From positions 121,751 to 185,750 of the forward strand of contig NZ_CALPDD010000003.1 of the NCBI RefSeq assembly GCF_943193205.1: DNA of 64,000 bases, written 5' to 3'. The notes beneath the pieces are model-generated. The model did not search any database and had not been told where the DNA came from. It saw only the letters and a list, made by a program, of their open reading frames with translations. Both the position numbers and the translations under genes were made by a program. Each line of letters starts with the position of its first letter. Position 1 is the stretch's first letter. Shown piece by piece: positions 1 to 9,442 of the stretch. This DNA comes from Alistipes muris. Lineage in GTDB: Bacteria; Bacteroidota; Bacteroidia; Bacteroidales; Rikenellaceae.

Positions 1-1
1 C

Positions 2-2053
2 AAGACGCTGCTGTCGGAACTGCACGACTACATCTCGACGGAATTCGCGTTCGGCGACTTCGTGTTTCGCGACCCGCAGGCTGGTACGGTCATCGGCCGG
101 GCCAAAGACCTGGCGCAGATGCAGCAGATGATTGCGACGGTGCCCGACGATGCGTTCGAGTACCACACTTCGCAGAACCACCTCTCCAAATGGCTCTACT
201 CGCGGGGGCTCTTCCCGCTGGCGGCCTCCATCCGCCGCTACAACAAGGGCCATTTCGCGTCGGTCGAAGAACACCGCCGGGTGCTGGTGGGGCTCATCCG
301 CGACTACCGCACGCTGCTGGGGCAGGGCGTGGTGGCGCGCTTCGACCCGGAGACTTACTCCGACGCCGTGGCGTTCGCCCGCATCGGCGAGGGCTCGCTG
401 GGCGGCAAGGCCCGCGGGCTGGCGTTCATGAACTCGATGCTCATCAAATACCGCCAGTACGACAAGCACGACGGGGTGCGCATCATGATTCCGCGCTCGG
501 TGGTCATCGCAACCGACTGGTTCGACGAATTCATCCGGCAGAACGGCCTGCAATACGTCATTTCGCGGGAGTGCACCGACGAGGAAATCCTGTCGGAATT
601 CGTCACGGCAACCATCCCGGCCCGGCTCCAGGAAGAACTCAAGGCCTACATCCGCACCGTACGGGCGCCGCTGGCCGTGCGTTCGTCGTCGAAGCTGGAA
701 GACTCGCACTACCAACCTTTCGCGGGCATCTATTCGACCTACATGATTCCCTACACGGAGAACGAGGACCAGATGCTGCGGCTCCTGCTGCGGGCCGTGA
801 AGAGCGTCTATGCCTCGGTCTACTTCGCGGCGTCGAGGGCCTACATACAGAGTTCGCAGAACCTGATTTCGGAGGAGAAGATGGCGGTCATCGTGCAGGA
901 AGTGTGCGGCACGGAGCAGAACGGGCTCTTCTTCCCGACCTTCTCGGGCGTGGCGCGCTCGATCAACTGCTACCCCATCGGCGACGAAAAGCCCGAAGAC
1001 GGCATCTGCAACGTGGCGATGGGCCTTGGCAAACTCGTGGTCGACGGCGGACGGACGCTACGCTTCTCGCCCCGCTATCCGCAGAAAGTATTGCAGACCT
1101 CGACGCCGGAACTTGCCCTGCGCGACACGCAGACGGAGGTGCTGGCACTGAGCCTGCGGCCCGAAGAATTCCGGACGTCGATAGACGACGCGGTGAACCT
1201 GCGCCGGCTGACGGTCAGCGAAGCGGGCGAATACCGCAACGCCTGCCATGCGACGTCGGTGTGGGACCGCGAGAACGAACGCATCTCGGACAGCCCCTAC
1301 GACCGCGGGCGCAAGCTGATAACGTTCAACAACATACTGAAGTACAACACTTTCCCGCTGGCGGAAATCGTGCGCGACATCCTGGCGATGGGAGCCGAGG
1401 AGATGCGCTGCCCGGTGGAGGTGGAATTTGCGGTCAACATGGACGTGAACGCGGGCCGCGAACGGATATTCAACCTGCTGCAAATCCGCCCGATTATCGA
1501 CAGCCAGGACAACCGCCCGGTCGACTGGAGCGAAACGGAGACCAGCGATGCGCTGATTTACGGCGAGAGCGCGCTGGGCATCGGCCAGATGGCCGACATC
1601 GCGGACATCGTCTATGTGAAGACCGAGAAATTCAGTTCGCTGGCGACGGAGAAAATCGCCGACGAACTGCTGGCGCTCAACGCACGTCTGCGCGACGAAA
1701 AACGTCCCTACATCCTGGTAGGCCCGGGCCGCTGGGGTTCGTCGGACCCGTATCTGGGGGTGCCGGTCAAATGGAGCCACATATCGGAAGCGAAAGTAAT
1801 CGTAGAATGCGGCATCGAAAACTTCGACGTGGAACCCTCGCAAGGAACCCACTTTTTCCAGAACGTCACCTCGCTGGGCGTAGGCTATCTGACAATCAAC
1901 CCGTTCCGGGGCGACGGCATCTTCCGGCAGGACCGATTGGACGCCCGCGAAGCCCTCTACGAGGGGGAATACCTGCGGCTGGTACGCTTCGACCGCCCGC
2001 TGTGGGTCTGCATCGACGGTCGCTCGGACCGGGGAATGGTCGCTATAAAGTGA
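2..2053 (+). CDS. PEP/pyruvate-binding (PPDK ATP-grasp type) domain protein, 5' end outside window
   Basis: About 683 residues are visible and the reading frame is open to the window edge, so the true start lies upstream; the internal GTG at 62 is not a credible start. The central part matches the nucleotide-binding half of pyruvate phosphate dikinase and PEP synthase: a GGKARGL loop (about 399-422), an RSSSKLEDS segment resembling the family's RSSxxxED motif, and a closing QIRP that normally ends this domain. About 175 further residues follow. The phospho-histidine swivel domain and the PEP-binding barrel are not present after it, so this cannot be a complete PEP synthase. Related long Bacteroidales proteins are annotated only as PEP/pyruvate-binding proteins; their substrate is unknown to me. 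The stop codon falls inside a GTGAAAG-type repeat at 2046-2058. Confidence 0.8.
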   Translation, partial: KTLLSELHDYISTEFAFGDFVFRDPQAGTVIGRAKDLAQMQQMIATVPDDAFEYHTSQNHLSKWLYSRGLFPLAASIRRYNKGHFASVEEHRRVLVGLIRDYRTLLGQGVVARFDPETYSDAVAFARIGEGSLGGKARGLAFMNSMLIKYRQYDKHDGVRIMIPRSVVIATDWFDEFIRQNGLQYVISRECTDEEILSEFVTATIPARLQEELKAYIRTVRAPLAVRSSSKLEDSHYQPFAGIYSTYMIPYTENEDQMLRLLLRAVKSVYASVYFAASRAYIQSSQNLISEEKMAVIVQEVCGTEQNGLFFPTFSGVARSINCYPIGDEKPEDGICNVAMGLGKLVVDGGRTLRFSPRYPQKVLQTSTPELALRDTQTEVLALSLRPEEFRTSIDDAVNLRRLTVSEAGEYRNACHATSVWDRENERISDSPYDRGRKLITFNNILKYNTFPLAEIVRDILAMGAEEMRCPVEVEFAVNMDVNAGRERIFNLLQIRPIIDSQDNRPVDWSETETSDALIYGESALGIGQMADIADIVYVKTEKFSSLATEKIADELLALNARLRDEKRPYILVGPGRWGSSDPYLGVPVKWSHISEAKVIVECGIENFDVEPSQGTHFFQNVTSLGVGYLTINPFRGDGIFRQDRLDAREALYEGEYLRLVRFDRPLWVCIDGRSDRGMVAIK

Positions 2054-2129
2054 AAGGTGAATTTTGCGGATAAATAAGAGCCCGGCTGAAAAAATCCACA
2101 AAAAGATTACAATCCATAAGAATAATTCC

Positions 2130-2137
2130 TATATTTG
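2130..2137 (+). promoter_or_regulatory. Bacteroidetes -7 box upstream of gdhA
   Basis: TATATTTG matches the TAnnTTTG consensus of the primary Bacteroidetes sigma factor and lies 34 bases before the gdhA start. The -33 region is A/T rich but has no clear TTG. Confidence 0.65.
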
Positions 2138-2170
2138 TTCTAAACAAAAACCTTAAAACACCTGCAAGCT

Positions 2171-3508
2171 ATGAATGTAAACAATCTGATGACCGAACTC
2201 GAACGGAAGCATCCGGGCGAGAGCGAGTACCTGCAAGCCGTGCGCGAAGTACTCATGACCGTGGAGGAGACCTACAACAAACACCCCGAATTCGAGGCCA
2301 ACCGCATTGCGGAGCGAATCGTGGAACCCGATCGCAGCTTCACGTTCAAAGTGGTATGGGTCGACGACAAGGGCGAAGTGCAGGTCAACACGGGCTACCG
2401 CTTCCAGTTCAACAACGCCATCGGCCCCTACAAGGGCGGGCTGCGTTTCCACCCCTCGGTGAACCCCTCGATTCTGAAATTCCTGGGCTTCGAGCAGATT
2501 TTCAAGAACGCGCTGACGACCCTGCCGATGGGCGGTGCGAAAGGCGGCTCGGACTTCAACCCCAAGGGCAAGTCGGACCGCGAGGTGATGCGCTTCTGCC
2601 AGGCTTTCATGACGGAGCTGTGGCGCCACATCGGCCCGGAGACCGACGTACCTGCAGGCGACATCGGCGTGGGCGGCCGCGAAATCGGCTACCTCTACGG
2701 CATGTACCGCAAGCTGGCGCGCGAGAACACGGGCGTGTTGACGGGCAAGGGCATGACCTACGGCGGCTCGCTGATTCGTCCGGAAGCGACGGGCTTCGGC
2801 GCGGTCTATTTCCTGCGCCAGATGCTCGAAAAAGCGGGCATGGACATCAAGGGGCAGACCATCGCCATTTCGGGCTTCGGCAACGTAGCGTGGGGCGCGG
2901 CGACGAAAGCCACGGAGCTGGGTGCCAAGGTCGTGACGATTTCGGGCCCGGACGGCTACATCTACGACCCCGAAGGACTGAACGCCGAGAAAATCGCCTA
3001 CATGCTTGAACTGCGCGCGTCGAACAACGACGTAGTGGCTCCCTATGCCGACAAGTTCCCGGGCTCGAAATTCGTGGCGGGCCGCAAGCCGTGGGAAGTG
3101 AAGGTCGACATCGCGATGCCCTGCGCGACGCAGAACGAGCTGGGCGGCGAAGACGCCAAACAGCTGCTGGCCAACGGCGTGAAGATCGTGGCCGAAGTGT
3201 CGAACATGGGCTGCCGCCCGGAAGCCATCGACGCGTTCATTGCGGCGAAGATACCCTACGGCCCGGGCAAGGCGGTCAATGCGGGCGGCGTAGCGACGTC
3301 GGGCCTGGAAATGACGCAGAACTCGCAGAAACTCAACTGGACGGCCGAAGAAGTCGACGCGAAGCTGCACCAGATTATGAGCTCGATTCACGGAGCCTGC
3401 CTGGAATACGGCACGGAGAAAGACGGCTATATCAACTACATGAAAGGCGCCAACATCGCCGGCTTCATGAAAGTGGCCAAGTCGATGGTCGAGCAGGGAA
3501 TCCTGTAA
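2171..3508 (+). CDS. gdhA: NADP-specific glutamate dehydrogenase
   Basis: A 445-residue hexameric-type glutamate dehydrogenase, full length for the bacterial NADP class. It reductively aminates 2-oxoglutarate with ammonia, the main ammonia-assimilation step in many Bacteroidales. Visible signatures are the substrate-site segment GGLRFHPSVN, the catalytic lysine region LPMGGAKGGSDF, and a Rossmann turn in ISGFGNVAWGAA. It has its own promoter and a strong terminator directly after it, so it is probably monocistronic. The NADP preference is inferred from overall similarity to the GdhA class rather than from a tested residue. Confidence 0.95.
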   Translation: MNVNNLMTELERKHPGESEYLQAVREVLMTVEETYNKHPEFEANRIAERIVEPDRSFTFKVVWVDDKGEVQVNTGYRFQFNNAIGPYKGGLRFHPSVNPSILKFLGFEQIFKNALTTLPMGGAKGGSDFNPKGKSDREVMRFCQAFMTELWRHIGPETDVPAGDIGVGGREIGYLYGMYRKLARENTGVLTGKGMTYGGSLIRPEATGFGAVYFLRQMLEKAGMDIKGQTIAISGFGNVAWGAATKATELGAKVVTISGPDGYIYDPEGLNAEKIAYMLELRASNNDVVAPYADKFPGSKFVAGRKPWEVKVDIAMPCATQNELGGEDAKQLLANGVKIVAEVSNMGCRPEAIDAFIAAKIPYGPGKAVNAGGVATSGLEMTQNSQKLNWTAEEVDAKLHQIMSSIHGACLEYGTEKDGYINYMKGANIAGFMKVAKSMVEQGIL

Positions 3509-3532
3509 GAGCAACGGTTCAAGAATACGACG

Positions 3533-3567
3533 ACGGGAAAAGCCGAATGGCTTTTCCCGTTTTTTTA
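3533..3567 (+). terminator. Rho-independent terminator after gdhA
   Basis: A perfect 12-bp stem (ACGGGAAAAGCC / GGCTTTTCCCGT) with a GAAT loop is followed by seven T. It lies between gdhA and the convergent P-type ATPase gene. It suits the plus strand best. Confidence 0.9.
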
Positions 3568-3589
3568 GCGTGCAAAAAACCTCTTACTT

Positions 3590-6175
3590 TTAACCTTTCA
3601 CCTTTAACTTTCTTCTCAAGCTGCGGACGACTTCGCCACCGAGGGCGAGGAACGAGGAAGCACCGACGACAAAAGCCCATTCGCGCAAGGAAAGGGGGAC
3701 GGTGCGGAAAACCTCTCCGCCGAAACGCACGATAAGGAACTGCCCGAAGCCGATAGCAAGGAGAATAAGGAAGAATTCGCGGCATCCTTTCCACGAAGCA
3801 AAGACACAGCGCCGCGTCTCGAACCCTTTGGCGTTGAACATGTTCCAAAACTGCATAAAGACGAATGCGGAGAAGAAGACCGTCAGCTGCCGCACGGAAA
3901 GCTCGGCGCCGCCGCAGGACCACCACCCCAACAAACCGAGCAGCGCAACGACCATCAGCCCGCCGCAGACGAAGATAGTCCGGGCCATGGCGGGCGTGAT
4001 GATGAACTCGTCGCGCGGACGCGGACGGTCGGCCATCACCCCGGGGTCGGGCGGGAGCGAAGCCATGGCCATGGCGGCGAGGGTGTCCATGATGATGTTG
4101 ACCCACAGAATCTGCACGACGGTGAGGGGCATTTCGGTGCCGAAAACCGCCCCGGCGAAGCAGATGACGATGGCCGCGAAGTTGATGGTGAGCTGGAACA
4201 GCACGAACCGCTGGATGTTGCGGTAGAGCGAACGGCCCCACATGACGGCCGTGGCGATGGACGAAAACGAATCGTCAAGCAACGTGATGTCGGACGCATC
4301 CTTGGCCACGGAAGTGCCGGAGCCCATGGAGAGCCCGACATGGGCGAAGTTGAGCGCAGGTGCGTCGTTGGTGCCGTCGCCCGTGACGGCGACGACCTCG
4401 CCGCACTGCTGCAAGAGCCGCACGAGCCGCTGCTTGTCCAAGGGCCGGGCTCGCGAAAGAATCTTCAAATCCCGCACACGGGCCAGTAGCTCCCCGTCGC
4501 TGGCCGCAGCGAACTCTGCCCCGGTCATGCGGTTGCGGTCGCCGTCGGCCGAATCGTCCCAAAGGCCGATTTGGCGGGCGATTTCGCAAGCGGTGGCCGA
4601 AGTGTCGCCGGTGACGATCTTAACGGCGATTCCGGCACTCAAGCACCGTTGTACAGCAGCCGGAACGTCGTCCCGCACAGGGTCGGCGATGGCCGCGACA
4701 CCCGAAAAGGTCAATCCGCCCCGAGCGACAGCCTCCTCGCAGGTATCGGCATCGGTTTCGGACCAAGCAACGGCGAGCGTCCGCATGGCGCGGCTTTGGA
4801 AATCGTCCAACTGCTGAGCGACCTGGGCACCCAAGCCGTCATCGCGGCACAAGGCCCGCACGATTTCGGGTGCCCCCTTGACGCACAACAATTTGCGCCC
4901 GGAGACCCCGCTGCGGACGATGGTAGCCATATACTTGCGCTCGGTGGAGAAAGTGAGCCTGTCAACAATCTGCGCCCCGGCCCGCAAAGGCTCGTAATCG
5001 AACCCTCGACTGCGCAGCCACGCGAGCAGCGCCCCCTCGGTGGGATTGCCGAGAATCCGCCCCTCGGCATCAAGGAACGCGGTGGAATTGGCCGCGACGA
5101 CCTCGGCGAATTCGGGGTCGGACAAGGCATCGTAACGCACCAACCCGCAAACGTGCATGCGGTTCTGCGTGAGGGTCCCAGTCTTGTCGGTACAGATGAC
5201 CGTCACGGCGCCCATGGTCTCGCACGCGTGCATCTTACGGACCAAGTTATTGGTTTTCAGCATGCGGCGCATGGACATGGCCAACGAAAGCGTGATGCTC
5301 ATGGGCAGCCCCTCGGGCACGGCCATGACGATGATGGCGACCGAAATCATGAAGAGGTGGAGCACCTGCTGCGAAACGGCGAGCCAGTTCTGCTGCAACA
5401 GCCCGCCGAAGAAAAAGGCCTTGAAGAGCATGATGCAGAAGATGGCGACGGCAAGCGAAATGCCGACGCGCCCGATGAGCCGCGAAAGCCGTGCGAGCTG
5501 GCGGTTGAGCGGCGTGGGCTCGTCGCAGAGAACCGCGGCCTGCTCGGTGACGCGCCCGGCTTCGGTAGCGTCGCCCACGGCCGTGACGACGAACCGCCCG
5601 TATCCGTCGGCGACGGTAGTGCCGCGCAAAACACGGTCGGAGGGATAAGTGGCTTCGGGGTCGAAATGGGCGGGGTCGGCGGTTTTGTCGGTTTCGGGCT
5701 CCCCGGTGAGAGAGGATTCGTTGACTTTGAGCGAAACGGCCTCAACTAATTGCCCGTCGGCGGGTACGGTCTCGCCGCTCTCGATAACGACGACATCGCC
5801 GACGACGACATCGCGCCGGGGAACGCGCTGCATGGCTCCGTCGCGCAGGACGGTGACGGGAACGTCGTCGCTGACCCTGTTGAGCCTGCGGAACCGCCGC
5901 TGGGCGTCCCACTCGAAAAGGAACCCGACGCAAGTGGCGAGGACAATGGCGCAGACGATGCCGACGGATTCGGTGAAATCATGGCGGACAGCCCCGACGA
6001 CGAACGAAAGCACGGCGGCGGCGAGCAGCACTTTGATAACGGGGTCGCGGAACTTGTCGAGCAACAGCACCCACGGCGACTGCTCGCGCGGCGGTGTGAT
6101 GACGTTGACACCGTGGAGCCGCCGGCTTTCGGCGACCTCGGAAGCGGACAGACCGACGGAACGGGAAGGAATCAT
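3590..6175 (-). CDS. PMCA-type calcium/cation P-type ATPase
   Basis: An 861-residue P-type ATPase of the IIA/IIB calcium-pump type. In order it shows an N-terminal cation-ATPase domain with paired membrane helices, the actuator loop (SLTGEPETDK), the ion-site helix MAVPEGLP, the phosphorylation motif CTDKTGTLTQ (Asp330), the nucleotide-domain KGAPE, the hinge TGDGTNDAPAL, and four to six C-terminal helices. PMCA-type calcium export is inferred; Mn or other divalent ions are possible. The start ATG at 6175 overlaps the rodA stop as ATGA, so translation is coupled to the cell-elongation operon. The last residues (KLKVKG) are encoded by a GTGAAAG repeat tract, which suggests the C-terminus was reshaped by the repeat. 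Confidence 0.92.
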   Translation of the reverse strand: MIPSRSVGLSASEVAESRRLHGVNVITPPREQSPWVLLLDKFRDPVIKVLLAAAVLSFVVGAVRHDFTESVGIVCAIVLATCVGFLFEWDAQRRFRRLNRVSDDVPVTVLRDGAMQRVPRRDVVVGDVVVIESGETVPADGQLVEAVSLKVNESSLTGEPETDKTADPAHFDPEATYPSDRVLRGTTVADGYGRFVVTAVGDATEAGRVTEQAAVLCDEPTPLNRQLARLSRLIGRVGISLAVAIFCIMLFKAFFFGGLLQQNWLAVSQQVLHLFMISVAIIVMAVPEGLPMSITLSLAMSMRRMLKTNNLVRKMHACETMGAVTVICTDKTGTLTQNRMHVCGLVRYDALSDPEFAEVVAANSTAFLDAEGRILGNPTEGALLAWLRSRGFDYEPLRAGAQIVDRLTFSTERKYMATIVRSGVSGRKLLCVKGAPEIVRALCRDDGLGAQVAQQLDDFQSRAMRTLAVAWSETDADTCEEAVARGGLTFSGVAAIADPVRDDVPAAVQRCLSAGIAVKIVTGDTSATACEIARQIGLWDDSADGDRNRMTGAEFAAASDGELLARVRDLKILSRARPLDKQRLVRLLQQCGEVVAVTGDGTNDAPALNFAHVGLSMGSGTSVAKDASDITLLDDSFSSIATAVMWGRSLYRNIQRFVLFQLTINFAAIVICFAGAVFGTEMPLTVVQILWVNIIMDTLAAMAMASLPPDPGVMADRPRPRDEFIITPAMARTIFVCGGLMVVALLGLLGWWSCGGAELSVRQLTVFFSAFVFMQFWNMFNAKGFETRRCVFASWKGCREFFLILLAIGFGQFLIVRFGGEVFRTVPLSLREWAFVVGASSFLALGGEVVRSLRRKLKVKG

Positions 6176-7623
6176 AACGAACTTTTTTTCTCCAGCGGGA
6201 ACTGCCGCGACGACGCATCGAGCCGCACGGCGATAAAAAGCAGGATGGTGAAAGCGATGAGCGACGACCCGCCGTAACTCATGAAAGGCAGCGGAATACC
6301 CATCACGGGCATCATGCCGATGGTCATGCCGACGTTGACCAAGACGTGGAACAAGAGAATGGACGCCACGCAATAGCAATAGATACGCCCGAAAGGCTCC
6401 TGCTGGTACTCGCCCATACGCATGAGGCGGAGAATCAACAGACACAGCAGCACGAGGACCGCCGCGGCGCCGACGAACCCCCACTCCTCGCCGACGGTGC
6501 AGAAGATGAAGTCGGTATGCCGTTCGGGAACGAAACCGTACTTGATCTGCGTACCCCGCAGGAAACCCTTGCCGAGCCAGCCGCCCGACCCGATGGCGAT
6601 TTTGGACTGGTTGACGTTGTAGTCGATGCCGCGCGGGTCGCTGATGATGCCCAGGAAACTGAGGATGCGGTCGCGCTGGTGCTGCCGGAGCACGGAATCG
6701 AAGATGTAGTCGGTGGTGGGGAGAAAAATCATGGCGCCGACGAACAGCCCGACGGGCAAAAAGACGCTGCGGATATTGGCCCGGTAAGCGTAGACGGCGA
6801 TGCCGATAAACGACAAAAGCGTGACGGTGAGCAGCGCGGCGTAGAACGAAACGGCGCCGGGAGCGATGAAGTGGGCGGTCCAGAAAAAGAGCAGACTGCC
6901 GAGCGCGAGCGCCGCCAGATAGACCATGCGCGACTGCCACTCGCCGCTCATCATGGCCTCGGAGAGGGTGCAGATGACAATCAGCGCCACCAACAAGACG
7001 GCGGGCGAGAGGAGAAACGACGAAATGAACAGCCCGGCGACCAGCAAAATGGGAATGCAAAGCCACTTGTTGAGCCCCTCGCGGTAGAGAACGAAAAGAA
7101 ACGAACAGAGAACGATACCGGACCCGGTGTCGTTCTGCAAGACGATGATGAAAAGCGGCGCGCAGATGACCGCCGCGACCTTGAACAAGTCGCCGGACCG
7201 CGAAATGGAGAACGAATAGGAACTCATGACGCGGGCGAGCGCCAGGGCGGTGGCTATCTTTACGAACTCGGCGGGCTGGACACGGAACGATCCGAACTCG
7301 AACCACGCCTTGGCGCCGTTGACCTCCTTACCGAACAAGAGCGCAGCGAGGAGGAGGGCCAACCCGGCGAAGTAAGCAGGATAGGCGAGCATGTGGATGA
7401 ACCGCTTGTCCAGGAGCAGGACGACCAGCGCGGCGACCCACGCGATGCCGATCCAGACCAACTGCTTCATGTAGAAATGCGAGAGGGCGAAAGGAGCGAG
7501 CGAATCCTCCTTGTAAGTGGCCGCGAGAATCGACAGGGCCCCGGCGGCGACGATGGCCAGGTAGAGGAGGACCGTCCAGACGTCGACCCACCCGAAGATG
7601 TTGCGAAAACGCTCACCGATCAT
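6172..7623 (-). CDS. rodA: Rod-shape-determining SEDS protein RodA
   Basis: A 483-residue polytopic SEDS-family glycosyltransferase that polymerises lipid II for lateral wall growth together with PBP2. The family signature is near the C-terminus (MGIPLPFMSYGGSS), preceded by the conserved GFVPERHTDFIFCTVGEE segment. Many hydrophobic helices run through the protein. It is longer than the roughly 370-residue proteobacterial RodA; the extra helices in the middle appear to be usual for Bacteroidetes. It overlaps the end of mrdA by 11 bases and the following ATPase by 4, as expected for one mRNA. The adjacent mreBCD and PBP2 genes make RodA rather than FtsW the right call. Confidence 0.95.
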   Translation of the reverse strand: MIGERFRNIFGWVDVWTVLLYLAIVAAGALSILAATYKEDSLAPFALSHFYMKQLVWIGIAWVAALVVLLLDKRFIHMLAYPAYFAGLALLLAALLFGKEVNGAKAWFEFGSFRVQPAEFVKIATALALARVMSSYSFSISRSGDLFKVAAVICAPLFIIVLQNDTGSGIVLCSFLFVLYREGLNKWLCIPILLVAGLFISSFLLSPAVLLVALIVICTLSEAMMSGEWQSRMVYLAALALGSLLFFWTAHFIAPGAVSFYAALLTVTLLSFIGIAVYAYRANIRSVFLPVGLFVGAMIFLPTTDYIFDSVLRQHQRDRILSFLGIISDPRGIDYNVNQSKIAIGSGGWLGKGFLRGTQIKYGFVPERHTDFIFCTVGEEWGFVGAAAVLVLLCLLILRLMRMGEYQQEPFGRIYCYCVASILLFHVLVNVGMTIGMMPVMGIPLPFMSYGGSSLIAFTILLFIAVRLDASSRQFPLEKKSSL

Positions 7624-9442
7624 AATAAGGATAATAAATGTTCATGTTCTTGATACGCTCGAACAGCTCGGGCCGCCGGATGGTGTCGGTGAGGTAGAAC
7701 TCCTCCAGCAGCGAAGCGATGGGCAGCGCGGCGGAAGCACCGAAACCGCCGTTCTCGACATAGACGGAGATGGCGATTCTGGGATTGTTGCGCGGAGCGA
7801 ACGAAAGGAACGTAGAATGGTCCTTGCCGTGGGGGTTCTGGGCCGTGCCGGTCTTGCCGCAGACGTCCCAACCCTCCAGATAAGCGTCGGTAGAAGTACC
7901 CGCCACGTTGACGCCCCGCCACATGCCCTCGACGATGGGCTCGAAGTGCTTGGGGTCGACCATGGTATAATGACGCTGGTAGAACCGTGCGTCGAGCGAA
8001 TCGCGCCCCTCTATCTGCTTGACGATGTGGGGGATGTAATAATAGCCGCGGTTGGCGACGATGGCGGCGAGGTTGGCGAGCTGCAAGGGCGTACAGCCCA
8101 GCTCGCCCTGCCCGATGGAGAGGGAAAGCAGCGTGAGCGAATTCCAGGAACGACGATAACGACGGTCGTAGAACTCGCGGTTGGGAACGTAGCCATGGCC
8201 CTCGTCGAGGAAGTCGGACCCGAGCTTGCGCCCGAAACCGAAGCTGTGGACGTACTCTTTCCAGACGTCGAAACCCTCCTTGGGCCCGTCGTAACGGGGG
8301 TTGTCGAGGATGTCGCGGAAGACGTAGCAAAAATAGGCGTTGCACGAAGTGGCGACGGCGAACCGCAGGTCGAGGGGCGAAGAATGGGCGTGGCAGGCCA
8401 TCCGCTGCCGGCCGGCCTGATACCCCATGTTGCAGGCGTGGAGGTCGGACGGCCGCAGGACTCCCTCCTGCAGCCCGATGAGCCCCTGCACGATTTTGAA
8501 AGTGGACCCGGGAGGATACTTGGCCTTGACGGCGCGGTTGAACAACGGCCGCCGCTTGTTGCGCAACATACGCATGTAATTGTTGCCGCGCCCGCGTCCG
8601 ACGAGCTCGTCGGGGTCGTAAGTAGGCGACGAAACCATCATGAGGATTTCTCCGGTCGAGGGCTCGATGGCGACAGCGGCCCCGACCTTGCCGTGCATCA
8701 GCTCCTCGCCGAGCAGCTGGAGCCGGGTGTCGATGGTGCTGACGAGGTTGCGCCCGGGTTTGGGCAGCGAATCGTAACGCCCGTCGAGGTAAGAACCCTT
8801 GACCTCGCCGTGGGTGTCGACCTCCTGGATCTTGACCCCCTTTTCACCGCGCATGACGGTCTCGTAAGCGGATTCGACGCCTGTGAGCCCGACGTAATCG
8901 CCGGCCTGGTAATAAGGGTGGCGCTTGAGATACTCGGAAGTGACCTCGGAGACGAACCCCAACAAATTGCCGCCGACCTTGCGGGGATAACGCCGGACGG
9001 TACGGTAGACCATATAGAACCCGCGGAAATTGCACTCGTCGAAACGTAGCTTGTCCTCCTTGGAAATGTAGCTGGAGACGAGCCTCGGCGCACGGGGCCG
9101 CATCCGGGCGTTGGCGATTTCGCGGTTGAGCTTGGCGACGGAGAGACCGAGAATCCGGCACATGCGGGCGGTATCGAACCCGCGCTTGTCGAGCTCGCGG
9201 TAGATGACCATCAAATCGTAGCACTCGCGCGACTGGACCAGGAACTCGCCGTTGCGGTCGAGCACTTCGCCACGCGAGGGATACTGGACGACGTGGCGCA
9301 GGACATTGGCCTTGGCCAGCTCCTCATAACGCGAATCGAAGAGCTGCAGCCACGCGAGCCGCCCGACCAGGAGGGCGAAGATGAAAATCACTACCCCCTG
9401 CAACAAACGCATGCGGGCAAAACCGTCGACGGGCCCGTTCAT
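7613..9442 (-). CDS. mrdA: Penicillin-binding protein 2 (elongasome transpeptidase)
   Basis: A 609-residue class B PBP. After one N-terminal membrane helix comes the PBP dimerisation region (starting near YPSRGEVLDRNGEFLV) and then the transpeptidase domain. All three active-site motifs are intact: STFK (Ser313, Lys316), SCN (Ser366) and KTGT (Lys530). I use ATG at 9442 because it gives the short cytoplasmic tail plus helix typical of the family and overlaps the mreD stop as ATGA. The longer frame upstream, to 9553, would run inside mreD. It cross-links the glycan made by the adjacent RodA. Confidence 0.95.
   Translation of the reverse strand: MNGPVDGFARMRLLQGVVIFIFALLVGRLAWLQLFDSRYEELAKANVLRHVVQYPSRGEVLDRNGEFLVQSRECYDLMVIYRELDKRGFDTARMCRILGLSVAKLNREIANARMRPRAPRLVSSYISKEDKLRFDECNFRGFYMVYRTVRRYPRKVGGNLLGFVSEVTSEYLKRHPYYQAGDYVGLTGVESAYETVMRGEKGVKIQEVDTHGEVKGSYLDGRYDSLPKPGRNLVSTIDTRLQLLGEELMHGKVGAAVAIEPSTGEILMMVSSPTYDPDELVGRGRGNNYMRMLRNKRRPLFNRAVKAKYPPGSTFKIVQGLIGLQEGVLRPSDLHACNMGYQAGRQRMACHAHSSPLDLRFAVATSCNAYFCYVFRDILDNPRYDGPKEGFDVWKEYVHSFGFGRKLGSDFLDEGHGYVPNREFYDRRYRRSWNSLTLLSLSIGQGELGCTPLQLANLAAIVANRGYYYIPHIVKQIEGRDSLDARFYQRHYTMVDPKHFEPIVEGMWRGVNVAGTSTDAYLEGWDVCGKTGTAQNPHGKDHSTFLSFAPRNNPRIAISVYVENGGFGASAALPIASLLEEFYLTDTIRRPELFERIKNMNIYYPYYDR

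Noticed and set aside
190..2073. Long alternative-frame ORFs over the PEP-binding gene and many other genes (for example antisense frames over gdhA, frdA and topA)
   Set aside because: Long shadow frames are expected in GC-rich genes. They have low-complexity Arg/Pro/Ala composition and match no family.
3590..7306. A single 1238-residue minus-strand frame covering the ATPase and most of rodA
   Set aside because: The upstream part is rodA read in the wrong frame. The true ATPase starts at the ATG at 6175, which overlaps the rodA stop.
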